Assembly (NCBI GenBank): GCA_949152475.1
Contig: OX424568.1
Coordinates: 4,129,667 to 4,193,666, forward strand
Length of the DNA stretch: 64,000 nucleotides
Reading direction: 5' to 3'
From: Terebella lapidaria
Taxonomy: Eukaryota; Annelida; Polychaeta; Terebellida; Terebellidae
A program made the position numbers and the translations under genes. The notes under the pieces were generated by a model. It saw nothing but the letters and a program-made list of their open reading frames with translations, made no database searches and was not told the DNA's origin. Shown in pieces: positions 46,064-59,200 of the stretch. Positions within the stretch are counted from its first letter, which is position 1, and the number at the start of each line of letters is the position of its first letter.

Positions 46064-46699
46064 CCCTGCTTATTTGCATTAATTCCCGGAAATCGACCAA
46101 AATTAAACAATACACATACTTTTAGTCATAAAATTGTCAATTTATGAGGTATTCATGAAATTTTTTTCACTGATTTATTCCCAACTAACTACGGAGTGAT
46201 TTGCTAAGTATTTTGTGGGTGGTGTGTGCAGTTGTCATAGGATGTTGGCACATATTGGTGTATATTTTGGTTTTCTGCATAAAATCAATTTCGTCTATGC
46301 CAATCAGTGGCGAGTACTGAGATGTGATGTAGGTAAACTACTTTCTGATTTATCAAAGTGAAGCCTATATTTATTATCATTTGAGAATACATTAACAAAG
46401 TAAACTTGAAAGTTTTGTAACAATAAATTCTATTTCGCAGGTGCTGGAATAGGTACACCCTGGACGGAGAAGTGTGACGGATCTTGCGAAATGCCAGCGA
46501 TGTGCAACGTATCATTTACCCGATTATACATGAACATATTTCTGCAGTTCAATAAAGTTTCACCATTTCTACAAGAAAATGGCATACAGATAGCAATCAA
46601 TACATTGAACAACATGCTATTGAATAAATATTGTTTATAAATACATGTAATAAAATTTGTCAGGTACTTGTACCTCACAACCACCCACCCACCCCCTCC

Positions 46700-46745
46700 C
46701 TTCTGAAATATTGGCTATATTGGTGGTAATAGATTGATTCTTACA
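46700..46745 (+). repeat. Short end fragment of the Penelope-associated repeat
   Basis: GGCTATATTGGTGGTAATAG followed by ATTGATTCTTAC, the same unit end as in the array. Confidence 0.5.
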
Positions 46746-47134
46746 ATCATTCAATACATTGATAAATAAACAGAATGAAGAACAATTCACCTAGTACCAC
46801 AACAATAAGTTATCATAAATATCTAATAAGATGGAGTAACATTGAACTACATTTCACTCACATAATGATAGCGAGAGGCAACGAAACATCTGAGAACATA
46901 CATTATGACTGAAAGAAATTCAAAAGATATGACTAGACTAGAAAACAATTTAATGCCACTGTAAACTCTCATCTAGATAAAGAACATTAACTGAGTCGAG
47001 AATTGTACTGCAAGAAGCATCCAACACGGCAGAGGGCCACATCACACACTCGTCACTTGGTGGAAGTTGTGATCTGGTAGCCTTTCGAGGTTTTCCGGTT
47101 TTGCCTCCAGCAGTACAGGTAAATGGAATATATG

Positions 47135-47350
47135 TCTAATGTATTCTAGGTCCCTCGGACATATATTCCTAGGGGAAATAGTCTGCCTGGACATGAGTGC
47201 CGGGGAAATATGGACATGTTTTCCTAGGGAATTAGGTCCCAGGACATGTTTTCCCAGGGAATTAGGTCTGTCGGACATATATTACTGAGAATATTGTCCC
47301 ATTGGACAACATTTCCTAGGAATATTTGTCCGTGGGACCTGTTTTGCGTA
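47135..47350. repeat. Degenerate ~30-bp minisatellite
   Basis: Units built on GGGAATTAGGTC, CAGGACATGTTTTCC and GGACATATATT recur with moderate divergence. It adjoins, and may interrupt, the 3' part of the piggyBac remnant. Confidence 0.6.
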
Positions 47351-48440
47351 GGACGTAAATTTCTTTTACACCAGCAAACTGCTTTGCCCCTCTTGCCACC
47401 GACTGACACACACTGGTGGTCGTTCATGCTCTCCTGATTGATGACATCCTTGAGTACCATCATGGACTTCCTCCCCTTCCTGTGCTTGCGTGATGTGAAC
47501 CCGGCACGGAGCTGTTTGGCGACATTGGTTCGTAAACGAAGTTGATCATATAACCGGGGAAGGACCTGATGGTGGGGCGAGTGCTGGAAGAGGATGAATG
47601 CATTCACGAGGGAGACATCTAGAAGATACCACATAAGGTACTGCCACCACTTTTCAGACTGCCTGCCGCACTTGTAATATGATCGCATCTAGTCAGCCCG
47701 ATCAAGTAACCCACCCATATGTGTGTTGTACGTCAGGACTGATGATGGGGTGCGTGATGCATCCTGCATGGTGACATCACTATTTGTCGAAAGCACTGCA
47801 ACCTGCCGTTTGTCTTTCCATAGGGTGAGAATTTGTTTGCCCTTCTGCCTGTAGAACGTCTGCCCACGCTCCCTAAGCTTGGGTCGTCGAGCCTCTACCG
47901 GCAGCCCAACGTTAGCCCTGTTCAGCTTCACAGTGCCACAAGCATAAGTGCCATTGCCCTCCAGATCCTCGAGCAGTTTTGGCGAATTGAAGAACCGGTC
48001 AGTGATGTTGAATGTTGCCTTTATTTGAAATGTTGCCTTTATTTCTCTTGCATCTGTGGCGTACCAGAGCGGGTCGTCTCGTTCATTTGCCCTGATGGGC
48101 TGCTCTGCATATCGATTCGACTCTGCAGCTATCTCCTCAAAAAGTCGGTCGTCCCCAAAAATTTACAAGTAGTCCAATTCAGATGCACCCAACGGGAGGT
48201 CGGCAGTGGGATCATACTGCTGATTGAATGCTCTAACCTCTACTGGTTGAGTGTTGGGAACCCACAAATCTTCATCAGTGTCACTGGAATGCTCATCGGG
48301 GTCATCATCAAGATCGCTGGCATCAGAGTCACAATCGCTGGAAATCTCAGACACGTCAATGTCACTTTAGTTTTCAACGCCAATGGTCCCGACCAAATCA
48401 TGCGCCCTGTTCTCTGCCTCTTCGATGACATTATGATGTT
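47350..48440 (-). pseudogene. Decayed piggyBac transposase
   Basis: On the - strand: an acidic N-terminus (SSDCDSDASDLDDDPDEHSS), LFEEIAAESNRYAEQP, then FNITDRFFNSPKLLEDL, GTYACGTVKLNR, FYRQKGKQILTLWKDKR, VLSTNS, YNTHMGG-LDRAD, MRSYYKCGRQSEKWWQYL and LLDVSLVNAFIL. These are the C-terminal blocks of the piggyBac DDE transposase, which moves DNA at TTAA sites. A TAG replaces the Gln codon between DRAD and MRSYY (47689). A frameshift near 48150 separates the N-terminus. About 250-300 residues of the catalytic middle are missing: ATFQ joins directly to IKATFNITD across a 17-bp direct repeat (about 48012-48045). The C-terminal zinc region fades into a minisatellite. It cannot encode a working transposase. 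Confidence 0.8.
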
Positions 48441-48524
48441 TGACAGTGTTTTGACAACTAGCTGTCATCTGCCAAACGAACTGTTTTGATCTCGAACATG
48501 TTCGAGGAGAAAACGAAACTCACG

Positions 48525-48775
48525 CTTGTAGGGTAGGGTGGGGGTAAGACGGACCCCCTAAGAGAAATTTGTGTTTTTTATGGATTCAAATGATATTTTC
48601 TTAGGCAGAGCTGTTGTATCAACTTTTTTGCATACTATGATATATGTATAGTAATATGAATAACAAACTATCCCCACGCTGTGATATCTCACATATAAAA
48701 AATATTCTAAAATGTTCTTCTTGGCCCACACCTGGGGCAAGACGGTCCCTTGGGTCGTCTTACCCCATTGTGTCC
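48525..48775. repeat. Inverted GGGGTAAGACGG motifs of an unidentified element
   Basis: GGTGGGGGTAAGACGGACCC at ~48536, then GGGGCAAGACGGTCCCTTGG at ~48732 and the inverse GTCGTCTTACCCC at ~48757. These resemble transposon termini, but no paired boundary or target duplication is clear. Confidence 0.4.
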
Positions 48776-48908
48776 TGAAAGCCAAACTTGGGTCAATATA
48801 TCTTAATTTAGGAATACGTCATGTGTGCGTTTCTAATGTGAAACAATATAAAACTGATTCAATTTTACCAATGCACCATGTATGTATGAAATTTGTAGTT
48901 ATAATTTA

Positions 48909-49020
48909 GAAACAAAAGTCCAGTTTTGCATATAAATTTTATCCCAACAGACAATAGAACTATAACAGAAGTCCAGTTTTGCACATGAATTTCGTCCCAA
49001 AAGACACGAAAACTATACAT
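48909..49020. repeat. Tandem duplication of a ~55-bp unit
   Basis: AAAGTCCAGTTTTGCATATA and GAAGTCCAGTTTTGCACATG each begin a ~55-bp unit that also shares a TCCCAA-AGACA segment. Confidence 0.7.
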
Positions 49021-49807
49021 GTATCAACATTTTGTGAAGACATACAGCACATACGCTGAAATTTGTTCAGGTATCTATGAGTATATTTTCCAAGGCTACT
49101 TTTATCCATGCAGTAACTACAAATTATTCAACGAGTCTGGTTCACAATCACAATTGCTAGGTCTTACGAAGATTTGGCATTCTAATAATTTCATTAACCT
49201 TTTTTCCAACGTTGCCGTACAAACCCTTAAATACTATGCTTACAAATTATTGTTTAACAAACAACAAACTAGAAACAATGTGAAATCGATTGTCATTTAT
49301 AGCATCACTTCGCGTGTTATTCACTCTTTGTGCAAAAATTCTTGGGCTTTGACACCCAAATGTCATGGGCTTTTGGACCTAATTTTGGTAGAATATCTAG
49401 TACTTTTATATACATTTCAGAATGGGCTTTCAATCAAATTGCTACACCAGTCACATCTCTGATTCAGGCTTTGCCTCCAGAGACCACCGGACACTTGGAA
49501 ATGTTTGATTTCTCACGAGGAATTCGGAGAGCAATAAACAGCAATATGGCTCAGAAGAATACGTAAAAGTCATTCCACACAAATTCCGTATAATCATACT
49601 GTTTTGTTGAAACATATTTTGACATTATTTTTTTCGGGGGGTGGAGGAGGCGGTATTTGTTACCTTCTCCAATTAGAAATATATTTCCAAGTGATGAACT
49701 GATATTTGGTACATTTATCAGACTTTCCTAAGATATTCATGATTTTGAGCAAGGACTGCGTAGCACCCTCAATCAACATCATGCTGGAGGTGATCGAAAT
49801 GTATACG
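49021..49807. other. No gene recognised
   Basis: Two overlapping frames of 147 and 78 codons exist on the + strand, but neither resembles a known domain. Confidence 0.3.
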
Positions 49808-50150
49808 CTACGAAAATTCTTGTAAGCGCTCCTTGTTGATACCTCTTCTTATCCTGGTCACCTGATCTTTGCTGTTTTCAATAGAAATATGGGATAGATC
49901 TGCCTCTAATATTTTGTCAGCCACGCCGAGAAGTGTCCATTTGACAGATTTAGAATTATATATTAATGCATTAAAGCTCAATGCATTATTATATAATGCT
50001 GAATCTTTGAGATCATTGTGGCGCCTATCATCTTCCGAAGGTTTTGATTGGGTGTTACTTCTTTTCAAATCTGGTAATGTATTATCAACTCTGTCTGATA
50101 GTGTCCGTTTCTTAATTTCCTCTGGATATTTTGTGTGTGACCAAGTGTGC
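49808..50150 (-). pseudogene. Possible orphan coding fragment of unknown function
   Basis: The - strand is open for about 110 codons up to the edge of the inverted-repeat element at 50155. The text is hydrophilic and protein-like (KYPEEIKKRTLSDRVDN, KWTLLGVADKILEADLSHIS) and ends in a stop after KERLQEFS. An ATG exists at 50066-50068. I recognise no domain. It may be the 3' part of a gene or mobile-element ORF cut by the neighbouring element, or chance. Confidence 0.3.
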
Positions 50151-50154
50151 CTTT

Positions 50155-51895
50155 CTAGTTTACCGGACCTATGGTCCGATAACCTATTGGCATGGCGTTG
50201 TATCCGTCATCCGTCGTTTTTATCTTTAAAGTTCATGATCGGATCTTTCTGAAATTTGCACAAAAATACCTAAAAATATTTCAAGAGGGGTTGTTTTTTT
50301 TTGTTTTTGATTTTCGCAATTTTCTCAAAATGACGGCCATTTTCGCCGGAAAAACGGCCAATGTCTGACTTTGGCGGCCATTTCCTCAAAAACTGTTCAG
50401 ACAGTTTTGAGATTTTTATTTCAAAAGATTGCCATCACTCACCTCTGTGATGTGTATGAGTTTCGTTGCCCCTGAATCCTCGGTTTGCGTGTGGCGGCCA
50501 TTTTCATTTTCTCGACGGGTCCCAAATGGGACATTCCCATGTTAAATTCTCCCCTGCTTTATAATGGGACACATCGAGCCTAATATCTCACTTAATATGG
50601 AGATTAGAGAGTAGGAATCAATTGTGGACACATAGGAAATAATATATGCTGATCATTGTCATGACCTTGAATTTGACCTTTAACCTCATTTTCAAGGTCA
50701 GAGCACAAAATGGCTAATATCTCGCTTATTATCGACTATAAAGATTAGGAATCAATTGTGGTCATATAGGAAATGATATGATTTCTGATGACCTTGGATT
50801 TGACCTTTGACCTTATTTTCAAGGTCAGAGCACAGACCGCTAGTATCTCGCTTATTATCAACTTCACAGATTAGGAAACAGTTGTGGACATACAGGAAAC
50901 GATATATGCTGAATATTGTCATGACCTTGAATTTGACCTTTGACGTCATTTTCAGGGTCTCACAGGACAAAATGGCTAATATCTTGTTTATCATCAACTT
51001 TACAACTCACGATTCAATGGGTCCTATTCACAGAATTTCCCGCCACTGGTCAGGAGAGTGCCGACCAATCACAGCCGCGCGCAGTAACGGTAATAAACAA
51101 ATCCGCAGTGTTCAGTTTATCGCACATTTTCTCATCAAAGACGGCAATACAGATTATATTTAACCCAGATGCCCCATTATCTGCAACAAGGTTGTATGGA
51201 AATAAGGGTTTCTTAGCCAATTGATCACCAAAAACGGGCGATGCGAGTTTGGTCAGAATGTCAACACAGTATTGGGGAAATCCCAGTAAGGGAAACACGG
51301 GCGAGTGATCATGGTGATCCTCGCGCTGTGTTTGTAAACAAATAGTTCTGGCTACTCAGTAAGATGATTTTACGGGCAAGGTTGGTCTCAACGGGGGAAG
51401 GGATGGGTTAACGCGTATTTTTTTCTCGATATATATGTGATTGTCACATAATGTCAGGTTTCTTTTTGGCCCGAACACTATATCATGCGTGTCACACGAC
51501 ATTATGAAGGGTTTTGCTACACGTGGTCAGGCTGGGATTTCCCCTAGATTTCCGAAGATTGCGCGCAGCTGCGATTAGTTTGAACTACGGAGTTTGCCGA
51601 CTTCTAGGAGGGGTCTGTGAATAGGACCATTGTGGGCATACAGCAAATGACATATGCCGAATATTTTGATGACCTTTAATTTGACTTTTGATTTCATTTT
51701 CAAGGTCACATGACATAATGACTAATGTCTCTTATCATTGAATTTACAGCTTAGTAATCAATTGCAAACATATAGGAAGTCATATATGCTGAATACTCTA
51801 GTGATTTTGAATTTGACCGTGACCTTATTTTCAAGGCCACCGGAAAAAATAGCTATTATATATTGTCCGGTAACCTATCTTAGACTTTGGGCTAT
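50155..51895 (-). mobile_element. Second copy of the AGGTTACCGGAC family (with a nested insertion)
   Basis: Inverse orientation to 20460-21925: TTTACCGGACCTATGGTCCG at the left, then GCATGGCGTTG, CCCATTATAAAGC-like sequence on the opposite strand, GACCTTGAATTTGACCTTTG tandem units, and TTGTCCGGTAACCTATCTTA at the right. It lacks most of the GAC simple repeat and contains the nested element at 51020-51629. Confidence 0.7.
51020..51629. mobile_element. Nested TIR element inside the 50-52 kb element
   Basis: GGTCCTATTCACAGA at the left and the exact inverse TCTGTGAATAGGACC at the right (15-bp TIR) enclose ~610 bp that is absent from the other tandem units. The broken unit reads ...GATTCAAT before and ATTGTGGGC after, and joining the flanks restores the GATTCAATTGTGG sequence of other units. 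The interior is GC-richer than its surroundings and contains CGATATATATGTGATTGTCA. No transposase was seen. Confidence 0.7.
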
Positions 51896-52309
51896 TTTTT
51901 CGTTCTTGTTCCTTTTTTTTTGCTGTTTTTTCCTCTCTAAATCGCTGTAAAAACTATAGCATATATGCTGCCCCAAATCAATAGATTTATTTCGATGAAC
52001 TCTTTTCCCCATTTTATAAGCTGTTATTTCAGTTATGAATTCTCCAAATGACACATTTATCCATTTTTCCGTTTCATTCACAATTCACAGAATGCTTGAA
52101 CTCACCATGTTTATATAGCAATTTAATTGTCGCCATGGTGTAAACAACAAACAAATATATCATGAAATATTTGCATATTGATAATATTTCAGTGCTACAT
52201 GTTAATGTATTAGTGTATACCGTATATTAATGATAAGTCTGTATATAATGAATTGGAACAATATCCCAAGAAAGTCATCTGAAACACAATTTGTGCGCCT
52301 CTGAATGTG
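51896..52309. other. No gene recognised
   Basis: AT-rich, no supported feature. Confidence 0.35.
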
Positions 52310-52700
52310 AAATATTTTAAAAAAGTCGATGATATACGCTATATTTCAAATAATAAGTATGTTGATATCATTGCCCTATCTGAAACAAAGCTAGATTTGT
52401 CCGATAATGACATGATGAGGTCTGCGTGAGCGTATTTTTTGTGATAAGTACTGACAATGTGAATATCCGGTGGACTTGTTTTGAATGGAACATGGACTCG
52501 AAATAATTTCTATATAACTGATACTTATGGCAAATGGTCACTTTCTCATGTATAGAAATTTCAAGACTCGAACACTTGGCAGTTTTTTTCAAGAGCATCA
52601 TCAAAGAGTATATCAGCGAATACGACAATAGAATATTTAATGGTGATGTAATTTTCTCCTGAATGACATATGTGGTATATACGGGATTATACACGTAATA
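52310..52700 (+). pseudogene. LINE endonuclease fragment
   Basis: The + strand at 52325-52430 reads KVDDIRYISNNKYVDIIALS followed by ETKLDLSDND, the first block of an AP-type LINE endonuclease (substrate-binding/catalytic ETK motif). The continuation is broken by stops and cannot be followed to the next block. It is different from the intact LINE at 22-27 kb. Confidence 0.55.
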
Positions 52701-53134
52701 AAGAGCCCCACCTCCTGGAAATCTACATTAATTGACCTACATTAATTGATGTCATGCGTGTCAGGGCTTACGGTGCCTTCGAGTCCACATAGAGCGTTTC
52801 ATTTCATGGCCCCTCTTCCGCCAATTCCCTGATCCGCCCCCTACATCATAGGCAATGATATAGCTCCATCGAACGATTGAACGAAATGCGAATACATAAG
52901 AATGAATTATATAGGTGTCCAATTATGGGGAAATTTATGCTTGGGTGAAAAACAAACTCATGTATGGAAAATTAAGGAGCTATCAAACTAGTCTTTGCCA
53001 GATAAAAATTGTGCTCTATTTCTAGTATGCCTGTGTTTTCATAACACGTATCTACTGTTTTTATTTTTTATGCATGTTATATATATTATGTACCTTACGG
53101 TAATTAATATACGTAGTGCAGAAGCTTTTTGAGC

Positions 53135-53140
53135 TTTATT
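53135..53140 (-). terminator. Poly(A) signal of the DEG/ENaC gene
   Basis: AATAAA on the - strand, 94 bp past the stop codon of the last exon at 53234. Confidence 0.5.
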
Positions 53141-53233
53141 GTGTGTTATACTCAAGTACACGTCTTTTATATAATATAACTAATACGACAATACATGAAA
53201 CACCACCACAAACGCCACCGACTGCCTTATACA

Positions 53234-56200
53234 TCACACTGGATGATCCTCAGTGGTAAAGCGTCTGTTCACACTTTCACTTCCACTACTCTTAGCTTCA
53301 TCTGCCTTGTGCAGTTTTCGTCGCCTCGCAAACGTGCACCTCAGAACCAAATAACGGATGATGAAATCCAGAAACTCGAACACGGTGATCGCACTGCCAC
53401 CTAGTAGTAGTCCCATGAACCCTCCTACGTCACCTGGCAATGGAACGGGCGAGATTATCTGGCTTCATTAGTCATTACTATCTTTCAGCCTGTACATAGA
53501 TTTTATTGCATAGGCAGTTCAGGTTGTGGATTTAAAATCATTATAGCCATTGAAACAAACATAAGCCTACATTCTGGGATCTAGCACATACGAGGAGACT
53601 TACGAGCTATACTTACTGAAGAACGTTGCGATATCATAGCCTCTCTGCTGCTCGATTTTCTCGTACTTCAGCTCGCCGAAAAATATATCCACTGCCAGGA
53701 AGTTGTTCCTGTATTCACAATTAAATATAGTACTAAATATTCAATTGCTGCTACGAAATTGTATCGGAATTCTATTGTGCAAATAGAACGTATACTGAAG
53801 TTCAGCCATATTCAGAAGAGTCATAACAGTAGTAATATTTCCTACATGACAAATTTCTCTTCCTGGTTGAGTGATTGCTCGTATTCTCGGAGAAGTTCTT
53901 GCAGTTTTTTAAAGTTGTTGTAGTCAATATTCTGATGAGCTTTGACCTCTCGACCGAGTTGTGATAGCTCATTTCGTAAAACCGAGAAATAATCATCTGG
54001 AATCGTAAATTGTAATTTTAAAACAGATCATACCGAAAGCGTGTATGCATGTATAGCTGATCAAACTGCAATCTTGTGACAAACTTCTGGTTGTTAACAA
54101 TATGACTGCATGGAATAAATGTAGTTAAGGTTTCGAACTTTTATTACTGACATTATGAAAGATCCTGGTCCAACAGCATTACTTTTTTTTTACTGAATTA
54201 ACATATGTTGGGCTGTTGGGGCATCAACCTGAACGGTTTTCGTTCACAACGAATTTGCTATTCCTGAGCTAATGTTAGTCCAATACAGTCAGATTTTGAT
54301 ACAGCCACTAACAAACATAAAACACAACATTTTGCAATAGAAACAAAGCCCGACCAAATGGTTTATCCAAAGTCACATCGGCGTCATCAGGGACAGACAG
54401 TGTATTAAATGTAGTTGTTTCTACTGTACACATGATGGAATCAGTATACAACTGCCCAACAACCTATGATAATAATTTAGAAATCCGAAACAAACCCCAT
54501 GGATCAGATATATGACAAGTACATAAGTACACGAGCTGAATACATGTGTCTGTATTGCATTACTACCTCATGTAAAGATTCTAATCTACCAAATTTATAT
54601 TGGATCCCAAAGTTGAACAAAAATCCACACAAACAAAGATATATTTCAGGTTCAGCGTCATGTTCTACCAAAGCCCTTTCTAAAATATTAACTGTTATAT
54701 TGTCTAAAATTAAACAGGGTCTCCAAAAGTACTCTGAAACCATCTATTCTAGAAGTGGTATAAACCAAATATGGATATTAAAAAATTCCAAATCTTTATT
54801 GGAATATCTACATGCTCACACACTTTCAAAAGTAACGTCTATCAAAACATTTGATTTCTCCACTTTGTATAAAACTATACCTCATTCTGAACTGAAGTCT
54901 CAGCTCAAAAAAATAATCAATAATTCATTTTTCTCTAGAAAGGGACAACGTCGGTACCACTATATTGTAGTTAAATATAATACCGCTTATTTTGTTAAAG
55001 GCGACTCTGATGCCCCATACAAATATACTGAAATAAATGTGGTAAATATGGTTAATTTTCTGATTGATAATATTTTTGTGGAATTTGGTAGTCGAACATT
55101 TCAACAAACTATTGGTATTCCCATGGGTACAAACTGTGCACCATTATTGGCAGACCTGTTTTTATACTCATGTGAATCAGATTTTATCCAACATTTACAA
55201 CGAGGAGGTTCTAAGAAACTAACATGTAATTTTAATTTCACTTTCCGATACATAGATGATGTATTGTCGCTGAATAATACCAAGTTTGGTGATTATTTGG
55301 ATGTCATATATCCTAAGGAACTTGAAATTAAAGATACTACAGACTCCGCTAATTTTTCCAACTATCTAGACCTGAGGTTGGAGATTGATAATGATTCTAA
55401 CCTGTCAACTAGATTATATGACAAACGTGATGACTTCAATTTTTCCATAGTCAATTTCCCTTTTCTAAGCAGCAACATTCCTATGTCACCGGCATATGGT
55501 GTGTTTGTTTCTCACTTTATACGCTATTTCAGAGCTAGTTGCAAATATGAGGACTTTGTCTATCGAAGTGCCCAGCTAGTCTCTAAACTACTGCGACAAG
55601 GATATGTTTTACCAAGACCTATAGCTGCGTTTAAGAAATTCTATGGACGTCATCATGATCTGGTGGATAAGTACAGCAAATCCATGTCTGCCATGCAACT
55701 AGATCTATTTTCATGTTAATTTTGGGGAATTCATGACGGGTGCCACTAGTGGGGCAGGAAATGCTCACTCTTTCCGGAACACCTGATTTCACCTCCTAAT
55801 GGGTTCATGAGTTTCCCTGTCATTTTTGTCTTCTCTCACTTCGTATGCCTGATATGACTTTCTGTCCCCGGACTATGAGATTGGATAACGGACCCTGTTT
55901 TGTTTGCTCGGAATACTTAATACTGGGTATTGATTCCACGTCTACCCAATCACAAGCCGGAAGGCTACCGAGTTGATGGTATCCTCGGGGGACAGATTTA
56001 ACGTCCGCCAGCAGTGACACCGACTTAGTGGTATGAATGGAAGTATCAATCTATTATTACCAATACAGATAGATTTTGATGATGCCAATAACAAACGTAA
56101 AACATAACATTTTGCAATAGAAACAAAGCCCGACCAAATAGTTTATCCAAAGACACACTGGCGTCATTAGGGGCAGACAGATAATGTTAGATGTTAGATA

Positions 56201-59200
56201 TGAGAACTTATTTAGGGAAGTTCAACCTAGCATCTTATCAGCTGGGAAAAGCTGGTGCTTGTGAATAAAATTGCTTGCCAATTTTTCGTGGAAATCCATC
56301 GCGAATTCACGAAATGGGCAGGAAATGCTCCTTTCGTAAGGAACACCTGATTATACCTTCTTATGTGCTATACTGGACTCTAATATACTAATTCTGGTAT
56401 CGGATAATGGACCGGCTTCAGTTAGGGAGAGTGTTTCTATATCGGAATATTTAGTAATGTTTCCATTGGCTTGTTTTCGAGCATTGAAACATGTTTTTCA
56501 TACTCCTCAGACCTCGACTACGACTGTTGAATTATTCAGAATGCGATTTTCAGACCTCTGATGAATTATTCAGAATGCAATGTGGGAACCAACCTTACCA
56601 ACTATCGCCCGCAGTTGTCTATGTCCCTGTCCCGCGTTGAAGTCTCTTAGCGAGATGTCATCCGGCCAGACCTTCCATATCTCTGATTCCTCCAACTCGT
56701 AGCTTAATACCTGTTTCAGATGAAAACGAATTGGCGTTTTGGTGAGAGTTAAATGTTAGGCAAAAGGAGATTGGTTGTGACACAGTATTTATGATATAAA
56801 AGTGCCACCCGTCAAATATCGAAAACTTGTTCTCATATGTATTTTGACATACAAACTTGTGACAGTCGAACACCTTGAATTCAAGTTGAATATCGGTAGA
56901 ATAAATTCCAAACCTCACAACTGTACCAAATAATCCTAATTTATTTTGTCACTGAACAATCTCACAATCAGTATTGATAAATCACAATTATTAGTACACT
57001 GCTTCTTACATGCTCATATACACACGCCAACTTTATCACCAATGATTTTTCTTCAAGAAATCAACCTTTATCTTGACATGACATGATGTATGTTAATGAA
57101 TCTAGCCTCTACTTCCTGGCGTTTACCCCACAAGCATCTTTCATGAAATGCCATATACTCATAAATACATGACTAGCCTCTACTTTCAGTCCCGTAAATC
57201 AATACTTATGAAGCTGTAGTCTCTTTAAGAATTAACATATTTAAAGTCGGTCAATGCAAATACACCCATTGCACTATTGGAAATTCGGTATTATCGCCCT
57301 TTGTTTTTCCCCTAACTTCGCCTTGACATTGCTCCAGTTGCTGATTGTCCAGACGACTCAAACATGATCTGTAGCCCCTTAATACTACTCATCTAACGAT
57401 TATCAATTATTGAGTTGTGTTGTCGTATTTCGAGCCTTATTGAAATCAGACCACTCCGAAGACCGAGTTGCACAACAAAGGTGTTCCCGGTGTGAGCTAT
57501 GCGTTTGGTAAGTCAATTTCAATGAGATGCTGAGATGAGTTGAAAGTGATATCAATGGCACTGTCAAGGCCATGGCCGGGGAAAAACAAAGGGGCGATAA
57601 TACCGAATTTCCAATAGTGCAATTGGTGTATGGCGTGGAAATGTCCGAATGGCCTGTGACACTGACCCAATCAATACAATGAAAACATAAAAGCCAAACT
57701 TTGGGACACATCCAATGTCATAAAAATACAGAGTTGATATTTTACCACTGAGGAGGTGTAAGCTATAAACCGGACGCCAGTGGACATCCGACAACGGATA
57801 AGAAGCCAAATGACAATATACCCAAATGGACAAACTCAACATCGGACGTTAAATGCAGGAAAGCTAAACAGCATTGGGCCATGTGGACCAACTTACCTTT
57901 GGGGAATCCAGTTTAGGCATGGGCTTTTTCCAAATGTTCATCCTTCTGGCTTCATGGAATAAATTATCTGCGACATCCGAATTGAAATATGGTTGTAAGT
58001 TTGAATAATAATCCAATACTCGGGCGTGGAACGTTCCTTCTTGGATTTGAAGGTCAGAAATAGCTGACTGTAAGGGATTGATAAAGAGTTGGCCAGTTAT
58101 CGAGGATATATCATCAGTGTGCAATTCAAGTTGAGTGTACATCATATCCTCAGCAAAGTGGGCCATGTCCAACTTTGTGATATTATTGCCAGTATAGTTC
58201 CTAATGAGATCCTCGATTTTTTGGTTGTCGTCTTTGAAATTTTGAACCGCATCCCGAAAATCTTGCGATACATAATTAACTGGGTGCACTTCCAACAGTG
58301 TTAACCAATCCAAAAAATCCCTCAGCAACTTCTCATATTCATGATAACAGGGCTCCAAATTACGATATTCTTCTTTCAGCTCCTTTGTAAGACTCTTGAG
58401 TGTATCCTTCACATTTCCAATCTGGATCCAGACGTCTCCACACATAGTTCTATTTATATTCCAGTTTGAACAGTTGTAGTCGACACTGTTGAAATCCAAG
58501 TCCGGTAAAAGCATGTTCAGGTCGTTCAACGATTCAGTATAATTGTTTTTCAACAAACTATAAACTTTGTGCTCACTCGCAAAACATGTGTCCTGTTTTG
58601 AACCATCTGATATAATAGCTTCTGGAATTTTAGTAGCAACGTCTGAATCATATGCGTTGCTTGAATCGTTTGACCAGTGAATCGTAAACATATTGGTAAC
58701 ATCAGTTATCTCTCGGGTGATATCGTTAATCGTATGTCCTACCCAGGTAACCTGGAGTTCACTATCATTGCCAAACATGCATAGACCGCCAATCAAAACA
58801 GAAACATCCGATACAATTGTTTCCAATTTTCTTTGAAGTCCTATCAGCAGTGGTTGAATCTCATCTGTAAATGCTTCTAGGTATAGCCTTGTGCTATCTA
58901 GCAAGTCCAGAATTACAACAGACTTCAGATTTTGAAATATTCCTGCAGCTCTTTCGATCTTAAATGGAACAGAAGTTACTTTGCTGATAATTTTCGTGTT
59001 TAGAAATGCTTCAAAGTCTTTCCGACCCTCAAGGATATCGAAGAGACATTGCAACGTGAGTTGCAGACTGCGTGGCGTTACTCGCTGTCTCATCTCTGAA
59101 GCTCTGTGGAAGTTACGGAGTACTTTTGTTCTGTCGTGAGTCAGAAATCCGCTGACGCTGTGTTGTGAAATCATCGAAGCAGAAAGGTCCACTTTGTATA

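Noticed and set aside
49019-49566. 147- and 78-codon + strand frames
   Set aside because: They overlap in different frames and neither shows a domain, splice context or biased composition.
54499-54530. Start of the RT frame as the natural N-terminus
   Set aside because: These codons belong to the flanking repeat, so the ATG is incidental.
56658-56918. 86-codon - strand frame next to the DEG/ENaC exon 56599-56710
   Set aside because: It reads the exon in the wrong phase; the channel frame (VLSYELEESEIWKVW) fits both splice neighbours.
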